Source: CAKTOF01 sp964523945
GTDB lineage: Bacteria > Bacillota > Clostridia > Oscillospirales > Oscillospiraceae
Assembly: GCA_964523945.1 (NCBI GenBank)
Contig: CAZGBU010000004.1
Location: forward strand, 1 to 46,203
Direction of reading: 5' to 3'
Length of the DNA stretch: 46,203 nt
Shown: piece after piece, positions 16,030 to 23,332 of the stretch
How the letters are laid out: each line of letters starts with the position of its first letter
Numbering within the stretch: the first letter of the stretch is position 1
The notes under the pieces: generated by a model
The model's input: only the letters and a program-made list of their open reading frames with translations
Database searches by the model: none
Told to the model about the DNA's origin: nothing
Made by a program: the position numbers and the translations under genes

Positions 16030-16316
16030 AGCATCGGCGGGATAGTTTACACAAAGTTCATAACTGTGACGGCGGGATGCCCAACGGGTAAAAGCAACGG
16101 CGCGCTGAAACTCCACCGCGCCAGATTGATGCGCGGCCGAAAACAGAGAATCCTCCGCATGGCGCAACCCATACGGAGAATTTTTGTTCTCATCCATTCA
16201 TCATGCATGCCAGCAGAAAAGGAAGTAGCCTGAGTGCATAATCTCCACAGCAGGCACCCATTGGAGCACAATCTGAACGGGTTTGCGTCCCGGCTCGATT
16301 CCTCGGAAAGCAGGCT
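16030..16316. other. Unexplained spacer between the methyltransferase gene and the ABC operon promoter
   Basis: About 290 bp with no convincing gene. Short frames exist on the minus strand (for example within 15988-16197 and 16047-16271), but they lack ribosome sites and run into the ABC promoter. An imperfect hairpin with a T-run is present at 16149-16185. Base composition changes here from the GC-rich neighbours to the AT-richer methyltransferase gene, so it may be the edge of an inserted segment or part of a dispersed repeat. Neither can be shown from the window alone. Confidence 0.45.
16149..16185 (+). repeat. Imperfect inverted repeat followed by a T-run (terminator-like)
   Basis: The arms 16149-16162 and 16169-16182 pair with two mismatches around a 6-nt loop CGCAAC, and on the plus strand TTTTT follows at 16181-16185. 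No plus-strand gene ends nearby. On the minus strand it would lie downstream of the methyltransferase gene, with a shorter T-tract. Its role is unclear. Confidence 0.45.
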
Positions 16317-17075
16317 TTATATCTTCGGTGATTTTACCGCTCGCGTCGCCCAAAAAGATGGAATATTCATTTCATGCAGGCGACCTTCTCCATTGGTATC
16401 TTCATAAAGAGCAGTCAGCCTGAATCCCGCTTCCAATTGTCCGCCGATTTGTTCTTCAAGGGTGTGGGAAAACTGAATCCCACCATCCGATTCCTGAAGC
16501 TGCTTCAACTGTTCCGGATTTTTTAGTGGATGAAACGGCAGCGCGTTGATTAATTCCTTTTCACTGTCATCAAACAGAAAATTCATTCCATTATCAAGGC
16601 CAGCCAATAACACGCCGCCCATGTTCAGAATACGGTAGCATTCCTTCCAAATCGGTTTCACCTGTTCCACATAACAATTCGATACAGGATGAAAAATCAA
16701 ATCAAAGGAGCAATCATGAAATGGCAGCGGCTTTGTCATATCCGCATGAACGATGTTGATGGTATATTTTTCTCGTTCTGCAACCATTCTTTCTGTATCC
16801 AGCTGCGCCTTTGAATAATCCAAAACAGTACAGTCTGCCCCCGCAGCAGCGAAGATCGGCATCTGTTGACCACCGCCGCTTGCTAAGCCCAGTATTTTCT
16901 TTCCGCGGATATCCCCAAACCATTCACGGGGTACCAATTTGGTCGGTGTCAGTTTCACAGCCCAGTTTCCTTTTGCGGCAGCCGCAAAAGTCTCATGGTC
17001 GATCGGCTTTCCCCATTCCCATCCCTCTGAGACCCATCTGTCTATTGTTTGGGAATTTGTTTCCTGATACATCAT
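16317..17075 (-). CDS. Class I SAM-dependent methyltransferase, AT-richer than its surroundings
   Basis: A 252-residue methyltransferase. Motif I reads ILGLASGGGQQMPIFAAAGA (about 61-80), where the usual GxGxG is GLASGGGQ. VLDYSKAQL follows, then a central HADMTKPLPFHDCSFDLIFHPVSNCY region, a layout seen in UbiE/YcgJ-like small-molecule methyltransferases. The C-terminus HEMNIPSFWATRAVK looks complete. ATG 17075 is followed by a second ATG at 17072; no strong ribosome site is present (GGTAGAGAT is the best). Codon and base use are visibly AT-richer than in all neighbours, which suggests later acquisition. It lies 46 bp after upp and could be read through from that operon. Confidence 0.85.
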   Translation of the reverse strand: MMYQETNSQTIDRWVSEGWEWGKPIDHETFAAAAKGNWAVKLTPTKLVPREWFGDIRGKKILGLASGGGQQMPIFAAAGADCTVLDYSKAQLDTERMVAEREKYTINIVHADMTKPLPFHDCSFDLIFHPVSNCYVEQVKPIWKECYRILNMGGVLLAGLDNGMNFLFDDSEKELINALPFHPLKNPEQLKQLQESDGGIQFSHTLEEQIGGQLEAGFRLTALYEDTNGEGRLHEMNIPSFWATRAVKSPKI

Positions 17076-17121
17076 ACGCGATCTCTACCATCTTACAGAT
17101 ACAAAGCGATGCACATGTGCT

Positions 17122-17751
17122 TTATTTCGTGCCGAAGATGCGGTCGCCCGCATCGCCCAGCCCCGGAACAATATATGCGTGCTCGTTGAGCTTTTCATCC
17201 ACCGCCGCAACATAGATGTCGACATCGGGATGCTCTTTCTGCACCAGCGCAATGCCCTCGGGCGCCGCGATGATATTCATCAGCGTAATGCGCGTGCAGC
17301 CATAGTTTTTCAGAAAGTGGATGGCAGCGGCAGCCGAGCCGCCGGTCGCCAGCATCGGATCGACAATCAGCACATCGCGCTCAGCAATGTCAGGCGGCAT
17401 TTTGCAGTAGTATTCAACCGGCTCGTGCGTCTCTGGATCGCGGTACAGGCCGATGTGGCCAACCTTGGCTGACGGAATCAGCGTGATGATGCCATCGACC
17501 ATACCAAGCCCCGCACGCAGGATCGGCACGATTGCGATCTTTTTGCCCGAGAGCTGCCGGAATGTGCCGGTGCTGATCGGCGTCTCGACCTCGACCGGCT
17601 CCGTTTCCAGATTGCGTGTCGCCTCGTAGCACATCAGCATGGCAACCTCGCCGACAAGCTCGCGAAATTCCTTGACGCCGGTGTTTTTATCACGCATAAT
17701 GGTCAGCTTGTGCTGCAGCAGCGGATGGTCGAGAACGTGTAAAGTACCCAT
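17122..17751 (-). CDS. upp: Uracil phosphoribosyltransferase
   Basis: A 209-residue enzyme that makes UMP from uracil and PRPP for pyrimidine salvage. The PRPP-binding loop reads VLIVDPMLATGGSAAAAI and the uracil-binding C-terminus ends YIVPGLGDAGDRIFGTK, both diagnostic; the length matches the bacterial family. ATG 17751 is chosen because AAAGGGGA lies about 7 nt upstream and GTLHVLDHPLLQHKLT is the expected N-terminus, although the frame extends upstream. It lies 14 bp after tsaB, so salvage and t6A genes share a transcript here. Confidence 0.97.
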   Translation of the reverse strand: MGTLHVLDHPLLQHKLTIMRDKNTGVKEFRELVGEVAMLMCYEATRNLETEPVEVETPISTGTFRQLSGKKIAIVPILRAGLGMVDGIITLIPSAKVGHIGLYRDPETHEPVEYYCKMPPDIAERDVLIVDPMLATGGSAAAAIHFLKNYGCTRITLMNIIAAPEGIALVQKEHPDVDIYVAAVDEKLNEHAYIVPGLGDAGDRIFGTK

Positions 17752-17765
17752 GGAGCAATCCCCTT

Positions 17766-18470
17766 TCATTGTTCCTGAAGCCGTGCAAGCCATTCGCGCT
17801 CGGCCTGAGAAAGACGCAAGTAATTCGGCACAAGCGCTGCGGCGGAGCATTCCGCACCGGCATCCATCGCCGCGCACGCGGCGAGCGCCACACCGGACGC
17901 ACGCTGGAATCGCAGGTGTTCGGGCGGCAGCTTCAGTCCGTCTAAAGTCCCATTGAGTGCATTATAGCACAGCAGCGCGCCGTCTCCAACGAAAATTTTC
18001 GGTTTTTGCAGTACCCGCAGCTTTTCTGCCAGTTCTTCGACCGCGACAGCCTGATCCGGTTCCAGCCGGACCGGCCGCGCGCCGCCGCACGCAAACACCG
18101 CCGCATAGACCTGGCCGCGGCGCGCATCCATCACCGGCACAACGACCGCATCCTGCGCACAGTTGGCATAGGCCATTGCCGCAAGCGTGGATACGCCGCA
18201 GCATGGGATCTGCCGCCCCCACGCAAACCCCTTGGCCGCCGCCACACCGATCCGCACCCCCGTGAAGCTGCCCGGTCCTGCCGCACAGGCGACTGCATCG
18301 ACATCCGCCGGCGCAAGGTCACAGTTGCGCAGCATGTCTGCCGCGAGCTGCGTCAGCGTCCGGCTGTGTGTCTGGCCACTGTTCTGATAATACTCCGCCA
18401 GCAGCGCCCCGTCGCGCAGCAGCGCGCACGAGACCGACTTCGCCGATGATTCAAAGGCCAAGATCAGCAA
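17766..18470 (-). CDS. tsaB: tRNA t6A37 biosynthesis protein TsaB (YeaZ)
   Basis: A 234-residue ASKHA-fold protein that, with TsaD and TsaE, transfers threonylcarbamoyl to A37 of ANN-decoding tRNAs. It starts MLILAFESSAKSVSCALL and contains AGPGSFTGVRIGVAAAKGF, the characteristic dimer and nucleotide-site stretch. It lacks the TsaD metal motif, as expected for TsaB. The start overlaps the end of tsaE by 20 bp, so translation is coupled. tsaD is not in the visible operon and must be elsewhere. Confidence 0.95.
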   Translation of the reverse strand: MLILAFESSAKSVSCALLRDGALLAEYYQNSGQTHSRTLTQLAADMLRNCDLAPADVDAVACAAGPGSFTGVRIGVAAAKGFAWGRQIPCCGVSTLAAMAYANCAQDAVVVPVMDARRGQVYAAVFACGGARPVRLEPDQAVAVEELAEKLRVLQKPKIFVGDGALLCYNALNGTLDGLKLPPEHLRFQRASGVALAACAAMDAGAECSAAALVPNYLRLSQAEREWLARLQEQ

Positions 18471-18894
18471 GGCCGTCCCCTCCCGTAATGGTAATCACGC
18501 GGCTGTTTTCATCCGCATCCGCGCGCGCAATGGAGACCTGAATCGCGCCGGCCATCTCCTCCGGCGCGCGCTCGCTCCACTCCACACAGCACACGCCGCC
18601 GGCTGCCAGGTAATCGTCCCAGCCGATGTCAAACAGTTCATCGGACGAGCTGAGACGGTACAGGTCAAAATGATATAGCGGCAGCCGGCCGCCGCTGTAT
18701 TCATTGACAATCGCATACGTCGGGCTGGTCACCGGCTCCGTCACCCCGAGGCCGCGCGCCAGACCGCGCGCAAACGCCGTCTTCCCCATGCCAAGGCCGC
18801 CGGTGCAGGCCACCACGTCGCCCGGGCGAAGCCGTTCCGCCAGCTTTTCGCCGATGTGCTCGGTTGCTGCCGGACCGTCTGAATAAAACTCCAT
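18451..18894 (-). CDS. tsaE: tRNA t6A37 biosynthesis ATPase TsaE (YjeE)
   Basis: A 147-residue P-loop ATPase that drives the TsaB-TsaD complex. Walker A is GGLGMGKT (32-39); TSPTYAIVNEY, FDLYRL and VEWSERAPE are also typical of the family. An ATG 12 nt further upstream (18906) would sit directly against the AAAGGA ribosome site, so the ATG at 18894 (spacing about 11 nt) is preferred. It is the first gene of the tsaE-tsaB-upp unit. Confidence 0.94.
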   Translation of the reverse strand: MEFYSDGPAATEHIGEKLAERLRPGDVVACTGGLGMGKTAFARGLARGLGVTEPVTSPTYAIVNEYSGGRLPLYHFDLYRLSSSDELFDIGWDDYLAAGGVCCVEWSERAPEEMAGAIQVSIARADADENSRVITITGGDGLADLGL

Positions 18895-18918
18895 GTTCGA
18901 TCGCATCCTTTTGGATAC

Positions 18919-18946
18919 AGTGTAGCATATTTACAGCGGTTTGCAA
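18919..18946 (-). promoter_or_regulatory. Promoter of tsaE-tsaB-upp
   Basis: On the minus strand: -35 TTGCAA (18941-18946), 16-bp spacer, -10 TACACT (18919-18924). Confidence 0.6.
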
Positions 18947-18958
18947 AGCAAGTTTCTG

Positions 18959-18987
18959 TTTACTTCCCATTGCAGGGGTGGTAAAAT
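18959..18987 (+). promoter_or_regulatory. Promoter of the rodA/ftsW-like gene
   Basis: -35 TTTACT (18959-18964), 17-bp spacer, -10 TAAAAT (18982-18987); the ribosome site GAAAGGA precedes ATG 19020. Confidence 0.6.
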
Positions 18988-19019
18988 AGCAACACATCCT
19001 GTCGAAAGGAAGCTGGCGC

Positions 19020-20198
19020 ATGAAACGAATCACCCACGCAGTCGGCGCATTTTTGCGAAAAGCCGACATGCTGCTGCTTCTGCTCTGCATTCTTGCATCT
19101 GTCTACGGTATCGTCGCCATTTCCAGCGCCACGCGCAGCCTCGGCGCAGACCGTTATGTCACGCTGCAGATCGTTGCTCTGATTCTTGGCATCGTCTTCT
19201 ATATTATCCTGACTCTGATTGACATTGACATCATTGCCGAACGGCGCGAGCTGCTGTTTTTGTTCAATGTCGCATTTGTTGCCACGCTGATTCCATGGGG
19301 CGTTGAGGGCACCTCCGGCAACCGGAGCTGGCTGGCATTCTCCTGGCTGCCATTCAACATTCAGCCAGCGGAGATCTGCAAAATTTCCTACATCCTCATT
19401 CTGGCCAAGTCGATGAGCATCTCGCGCCGGCACATTTCGTCGCTGCGTTCAGTCGGCACCATTACGACGCACATGCTCGTCATGGTCGTTTTGATCGTCT
19501 ATGCGTCCTACGACACCGGTATGGCGCTGGTATTTTTTGCAATCTATGTCATCATGGCGTACGCCGGCGGTGTCGGGTTTGGCTGGTTCCTGGCCGGCGC
19601 TGCTGCTATCGTAGCAGTCGCGCCCGTCATCTGGACGCGGTTCATGCGCAGTGATCAGAAAGAGCGTATTCTCATGCTGTTTGATCCGACCATCGATCCC
19701 GACGGGCTGAGCGTGCGGTATCAGACAAGAATCAGCACCTCCTATATCCGAAGCGGCGGATTGACCGGCCAGGGGCTGTACCAGGGCGCACAGACCCAGG
19801 CTGGCGTGCTGCCGGCGCAGCACAACGACTTCATCTTCTCGTCAATCGGCGAAGAGCTCGGCATCTTCGGCTGTGCGCTGGTTCTGCTGCTGCTCGGCGC
19901 GATCGTGGCGCGCTGCATCTGGGTCGGCGTAAAATCCGGTAATTATATGAACCGCCTGATCTGCATTGGCATTGCCGGCATGCTGTTTGTCCAGATTGTC
20001 ATCAACGTCGGCATGTGCATCGGCGTTCTACCCGTCATTGGCCTGACGCTCCCGTTTTTCAGCTACGGTGGCAGCTCGCTTGTCACAATGTTCCTGGCAA
20101 TGGGCATTGTCTCCGGCATTCGAATGCGGCCGGCGCCGGACACCAGTGCGCGGTATATCCGTCCAAAATATCAGCAACCACGTGCATATATTTCATAA
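19020..20198 (+). CDS. SEDS-family peptidoglycan polymerase (RodA/FtsW/SpoVE)
   Basis: A 392-residue polytopic membrane protein with about ten helices. SEDS hallmarks are visible: GVEGTSGNRSWLAF, the long extracellular loop with SGGLTGQGLYQGAQ followed by LPAQHNDFIFSSIGEELG, and the C-terminal GLTLPFFSYGGSSLVTMFLAMG. SEDS proteins are lipid II-dependent glycosyltransferases that work with a class B penicillin-binding protein. No PBP2 or mre genes lie next to it, so whether it is the elongation (RodA), division (FtsW) or sporulation (SpoVE) copy is unresolved; the MLLLLLCILASVYGIVAISSAT start looks RodA-like. It is transcribed from its own promoter and ends in a strong terminator. Confidence 0.93.
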   Translation: MKRITHAVGAFLRKADMLLLLLCILASVYGIVAISSATRSLGADRYVTLQIVALILGIVFYIILTLIDIDIIAERRELLFLFNVAFVATLIPWGVEGTSGNRSWLAFSWLPFNIQPAEICKISYILILAKSMSISRRHISSLRSVGTITTHMLVMVVLIVYASYDTGMALVFFAIYVIMAYAGGVGFGWFLAGAAAIVAVAPVIWTRFMRSDQKERILMLFDPTIDPDGLSVRYQTRISTSYIRSGGLTGQGLYQGAQTQAGVLPAQHNDFIFSSIGEELGIFGCALVLLLLGAIVARCIWVGVKSGNYMNRLICIGIAGMLFVQIVINVGMCIGVLPVIGLTLPFFSYGGSSLVTMFLAMGIVSGIRMRPAPDTSARYIRPKYQQPRAYIS

Positions 20199-20211
20199 AA
20201 TAGCAGACACT

Positions 20212-20243
20212 ACCTCCTGAAGACAATCTTCAGGAGGTTTTTT
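20212..20243 (+). terminator. Rho-independent terminator after the SEDS gene
   Basis: A perfect 12-bp stem (20212-20223 with 20227-20238), 3-nt loop CAA, then a run of six T (20238-20243). It is a canonical terminator, but its right arm also carries the ribosome site of the next gene. Confidence 0.92.
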
Positions 20244-20248
20244 CTATG
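20232..20248 (+). promoter_or_regulatory. Ribosome site of the SLH gene embedded in the terminator hairpin
   Basis: AGGAGG at 20232-20237 lies 8 nt before ATG 20246, an ideal Shine-Dalgarno, and is wholly inside the right arm of the terminator. Any RNA that includes the left arm would have this site base-paired. A TAAAAT at 20196-20201 could be a -10 element, but no good -35 was found, and a start near 20208 would still include the full hairpin. Confidence 0.7.
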
Positions 20249-21499
20249 CATGCAACATCTTTGCGAATGCGCCGGCTGACAGTTCTGACCGCAGCGGTTC
20301 TCCTTCTGACCGGTATGCTCTGCACGGGTGCGAACGCTGCGGATCTGGAGACGCCGTACACAGCGGCCTACTGCTTCTGTGCGGAAGACTTCGGCGCAGA
20401 AGCACTCGACGGCATTCTGGTTACCAGTGTGCCGGATGCATCGGTCGGTATTGTCCGTTATGGAAGCCGCACACTGCGTGCCGGCGACGTCATGCCCGCC
20501 GAACAGCTTGCAGCGCTGTCTCTGGTCCCCGCCTGCACCGGCGGTGTGGACGCGGTCCTGACGTATCTGCCCATCACGGACGGTGCGCTCGGAGTCGAGA
20601 CAGAACTGACCATCCGCATCGGGACTGGCAAAAACGAGCCGCCCGTCGCGAATGACTCCACCCTTCAGACCTACAAGAATATCGCAAACACTGGAACGCT
20701 TGACGCATCCGACCCCGAGGGCAGCGCGCTGACGTACACCGTCACCAAAGATCCAAAGCGCGGCACTGTCGTGATTGAATCTGACGGCACATTCACCTAC
20801 ACGCCGAAGAAGAATAAGGTCGGCAAGGACTCGTTCACCTATACTGTAACCGACGAGGCTGGCGAGACCTCCGCAGAGGCTACTGTCAGCATCGAAATAC
20901 TGAAGCCGTCGAACAAGGCAACCTATTCGGATATGTCCGGCGACCCGGATCAGTTTGAAGCAATGTGGCTGAAAGACCAGGGCGTGTTCTCCGGCGAGAC
21001 AATTGCAAGCGAGCTCTGCTTTAATCCCGACAAGACGGTCACGCGCGGTGAATTTCTTGTCATGACCATGCGCCTGCTCGGCATCGATGCCGACGACGCA
21101 GATCTGACATCCGGCTTTGCAGACGAAGCACAGATGCCGGACTGGCTGCGTCCGTATGTTGTCTCGGCATTTCGTTCCGGCATCGTCAACGGTGTGCAGT
21201 CAGACAGCGGTCTTGTTTTCCGCGGCGATGCAAATCTGACCAAGGCAGAAGCTGCAGTGATCGTACAAAACATCCTGGATCTGCCCGAAGCGCAGCAGAC
21301 AGCTGCAATCGCCGAGGAAGAATCGCTGCCTGCATGGGCCGCAGCATCGATCATCGCGCTGCGCTCAAATGGAATCTATGACTGTTCCAACGCCGCCGAG
21401 CCGATGACGCGCCGCGAGGTCGCCTGCCTGCTCTATCAGCTCTCGCTGGTGACAGAGGATAACCATGATCTCGGCCTGCTCGCCTGGGCAGTCGAATAG
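20246..21499 (+). CDS. Secreted cell-surface protein with cadherin-like domain and SLH domains
   Basis: A 417-residue exported protein. A signal peptide is clear (basic RMRR, hydrophobic LTVLTAAVLLLTGMLC, cleavage near ANA-AD, about residue 31). A beta-rich N-terminal region follows, then one cadherin-like/VCBS-type Ig repeat (about 130-218; NEPPVANDSTLQTY ... FTYTVTDEAG). The C-terminal 190 residues hold SLH-type repeats, starting at YSDMSGDPDQFEAMWLKDQGV and recurring at FADEAQMPDWLRPYVVSAF and LPAWAAASIIALRSNGIY. SLH domains bind pyruvylated secondary wall polymers in Firmicutes, so surface anchoring is likely. The ATG is fixed by AGGAGG 8 nt upstream, which sits in a hairpin. It ends in a strong terminator. 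Confidence 0.88.
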   Translation: MHATSLRMRRLTVLTAAVLLLTGMLCTGANAADLETPYTAAYCFCAEDFGAEALDGILVTSVPDASVGIVRYGSRTLRAGDVMPAEQLAALSLVPACTGGVDAVLTYLPITDGALGVETELTIRIGTGKNEPPVANDSTLQTYKNIANTGTLDASDPEGSALTYTVTKDPKRGTVVIESDGTFTYTPKKNKVGKDSFTYTVTDEAGETSAEATVSIEILKPSNKATYSDMSGDPDQFEAMWLKDQGVFSGETIASELCFNPDKTVTRGEFLVMTMRLLGIDADDADLTSGFADEAQMPDWLRPYVVSAFRSGIVNGVQSDSGLVFRGDANLTKAEAAVIVQNILDLPEAQQTAAIAEEESLPAWAAASIIALRSNGIYDCSNAAEPMTRREVACLLYQLSLVTEDNHDLGLLAWAVE

Positions 21500-21535
21500 T
21501 CGAAAAAGCATCATGCCGCAGCTGTGCGGCACAAA

Positions 21536-21574
21536 CCAGGAGGCCAACCCTGACGGGTCGGCCTCCTGGCTTTT
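21536..21574. terminator. Bidirectional terminator after the SLH gene
   Basis: A 10-bp perfect stem (21536-21545 with 21560-21569) has an inner ACCC/GGGT extension and a following CTTTT. It lies between the convergent SLH gene and the small membrane protein gene and can serve both strands. Confidence 0.9.
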
Positions 21575-21601
21575 GGTATTTACGCATAAAACACGTCCGG
21601 A

Positions 21602-22051
21602 TCACTCTGACTGCCTGCCGCCGTATACCCTGCTCACAATCATTCCGGTGGGCTTGATCCACACACAGGAGGAAATCGCGGACACCAGCATGGAAAACGG
21701 CAGCGTGCTGAGGTAAGCCATGGGGAATGCAGGCACAGGACCCATCGCCATAAATGTCATAAAGAAGTTCATAAACACGCCCATCAGCGCACCGCCTGCC
21801 AGGCTTGAAACCAGGTAGGCAACCACAGGCTTTTTACCGCAGCGGATCAGCCGGACGATCCAGTCCCCAAAGGCGGGGATGCGCAGGAACAAGGTGAGCA
21901 TCACCCCGGCACAGTAGGCGCACACAAAGGTCTTCAGCAGATTGACCGGATCCGCCTGTCCCAGATATACGGATACAGCTATCGTCATCGTCGCTCCCTG
22001 CGGAAAATTGAAGATGGCATTCCACAGATTGTCCGGGCTTTTATGAAACAT
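21602..22051 (-). CDS. Small polytopic membrane protein (DUF2798-like layout)
   Basis: A 149-residue membrane protein with about four hydrophobic helices (near 20-40, 42-60, 75-95 and 112-135). It includes LVSSLAGGALMGVFMNFFMTFMAMG, a repeated 'small residue, FMxxFM' pattern like that of DUF2798 proteins; the assignment is by look only. Function unknown. ATG 22051 has GGGTGAT 9 nt upstream; an internal ATG at 21988 has a better GGGAG site and would give a 128-residue protein, so the start is uncertain. It is the last gene of the Dabb-SDR unit controlled opposite the LysR gene. Confidence 0.75.
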   Translation of the reverse strand: MFHKSPDNLWNAIFNFPQGATMTIAVSVYLGQADPVNLLKTFVCAYCAGVMLTLFLRIPAFGDWIVRLIRCGKKPVVAYLVSSLAGGALMGVFMNFFMTFMAMGPVPAFPMAYLSTLPFSMLVSAISSCVWIKPTGMIVSRVYGGRQSE

Positions 22052-22086
22052 GAAATCTGATCACCCAACCCCTCAAAATGGATGGC

Positions 22087-22834
22087 TCAATAGCCGACGA
22101 CGGACGCGCCGCCGTCAATCACGATGGTCTGTCCGGTGATGGTAGCCGCCTTATCGCTGGCCAGAAACGCGACGCAGTTTGCCACATCCTCCGGCTGGTT
22201 AAGCTTTTTCATGGGAATTGGCTCCACCACCTCCGGCGGGAAACCCATTTCCCGCATGGCCGGAGTCTCCACGCCGCCGGGCGCCACACAGTTCACCCGC
22301 ACGCCCAGAGAGGCCCACTCCACCGCGGCCTGCATGGTAATGGCCACAACCGCGCCTTTGGATGCAGCATAGAATGCAGAGCACATTGGAGGATGCATGC
22401 CCCGGATCCCCGCCATGGAGGCAAAATTCACAATCGCGCTGCCGCATGGACTGCGCCACCACCTGCTGCATCATGAAAAACAGGCCGCGGGCGTTGACAT
22501 CCTGCACCTTGTCCCAGTCGGCGCGGGTGATCTCCAGTCCGGGCTTGCCGCCCATCAGGCCGGCGCACTGAATCAGAACATCGATCTCGCCGAGCGCGCT
22601 GCGCACCTGTGTGACAGCAGGCGCAATGGCCTCCACATTGGACAGATCTGCTGCAAAGCCCTGCACCGTGCCCAGCGCAGACAGCTTCTCCGCTGCTCGA
22701 TCCAGCGCGGCCTGGTTCACATCCACCAGTGCCACCCGAGCGCCGGACTCCAGCAGCGTCTGGGTACAGACATAGCCGATGCCGCCGGCTGCGCCGGTGA
22801 CAACTGCCACTTTTCCCGTAAAATCGACGATCAT
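22087..22834 (-). pseudogene. Short-chain dehydrogenase/reductase, interrupted by a frameshift
   Basis: An SDR oxidoreductase of about 248 residues split over two frames. The upstream part (from ATG 22834, after GGAGG) has the NAD(P)-binding TGAAGGIG motif, the DVNQAALD segment and CAG (for NAG). The downstream part has S of SMAGIRG, the YAASK catalytic motif and the C-terminal GQTIVIDGGAS. Continuity breaks at about 22436-22443: the first frame reads SMRQRDCEF, but the second frame continues as GAIVNFASMAG, as expected. A 2-nt loss or 1-nt gain explains it. If real, the protein lacks its catalytic Tyr/Lys; if a sequencing error, it is an intact SDR. Its start follows the Dabb stop by 1 nt. 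Confidence 0.85.
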
Positions 22835-22835
22835 A

Positions 22836-23162
22836 TCACGGTTCCTCCAGTACAAAATCGATGGCTGTAACCCTTTTCAGCATTGGGTCGGAAAACTCCA
22901 CCAGCCTAGCATGGGCCTCGGAGGCGGGATAGCCATTGGCATCCTCCAGCGTGTCGAAGTCTGCGACCTGGATCAGATCACCGAACAAAATAGGCGCATC
23001 GTCCGGCAGGCTGGGGGTGCTGGCTGCTTGCGTGCCGATCGTCTGGGCTTTCATTGGGGGATACTGCGCAGGAACCTGCTCCAGGTACGCCTTAACAGCT
23101 TCCATGTTTTTCTGCTTGTCCGGCGTGTCGCGGAAGGTAAAAACAGAGATATGACGAATCAT
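22836..23162 (-). CDS. Dabb-family (stress-responsive A/B barrel) protein
   Basis: A 108-residue protein of the dimeric alpha/beta barrel (Dabb) family: MIRHISVFTFRDTPDKQKN at the start, a central VADFDTLEDANGYPASEAHARL and the final VTAIDFVLEEP are the usual blocks. The family contains stress-induced proteins and small cyclases or decarboxylases, so its reaction cannot be named. ATG 23162 follows AAAGGAAG at 7 nt; a GTG directly before it (23165) is possible. It heads a three-gene unit with an SDR and a membrane protein, transcribed away from the LysR regulator. Confidence 0.85.
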   Translation of the reverse strand: MIRHISVFTFRDTPDKQKNMEAVKAYLEQVPAQYPPMKAQTIGTQAASTPSLPDDAPILFGDLIQVADFDTLEDANGYPASEAHARLVEFSDPMLKRVTAIDFVLEEP

Positions 23163-23209
23163 CACGGATCTTCCTTTCTATCCATAATTGGTCGATTTGA
23201 ACCGTTTCT

Positions 23210-23218
23210 ATTATATCA
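23210..23218 (-). promoter_or_regulatory. Extended -10 promoter of the Dabb-SDR operon
   Basis: On the minus strand, TGATATAAT (TG-N-TATAAT) gives a perfect extended -10 at 23210-23218. The -35 region at 17 bp (TATGCC on the minus strand) is poor, as expected for an activator-dependent or extended -10 promoter. Confidence 0.65.
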
Positions 23219-23245
23219 GGCGGCTGCTTCCCGGCATAGCACGAG

Positions 23246-23275
23246 ATCACTTACATCGATAAGAAGCAATCACTT
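23246..23275. promoter_or_regulatory. Possible LysR operator (direct repeat ATCACTT)
   Basis: Two copies of ATCACTT (23246-23252 and 23269-23275) are spaced 23 bp apart, about two helical turns. They lie between the divergent promoters, the second overlapping the -35 box of the LysR gene. Confidence 0.4.
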
Positions 23276-23302
23276 GACATAGAAAGGCAAATTGGCTACT
23301 GT
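23274..23302 (+). promoter_or_regulatory. Promoter of the LysR regulator gene
   Basis: -35 TTGACA (23274-23279), 17-bp spacer, -10 TACTGT (23297-23302). Confidence 0.65.
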
Positions 23303-23332
23303 AATTGCACAGGATTGGGAGGAGGCATCGCT

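Noticed and set aside
15988..16271. Two small minus-strand frames between the methyltransferase and the ABC operon
   Set aside because: No ribosome sites, different frames overlapping one another, and one runs through the ABC promoter; left as unexplained spacer instead.
17111..17120. Palindrome GCACATGTGC after upp
   Set aside because: Ten bases only, no T-run, no clear partner; likely chance.
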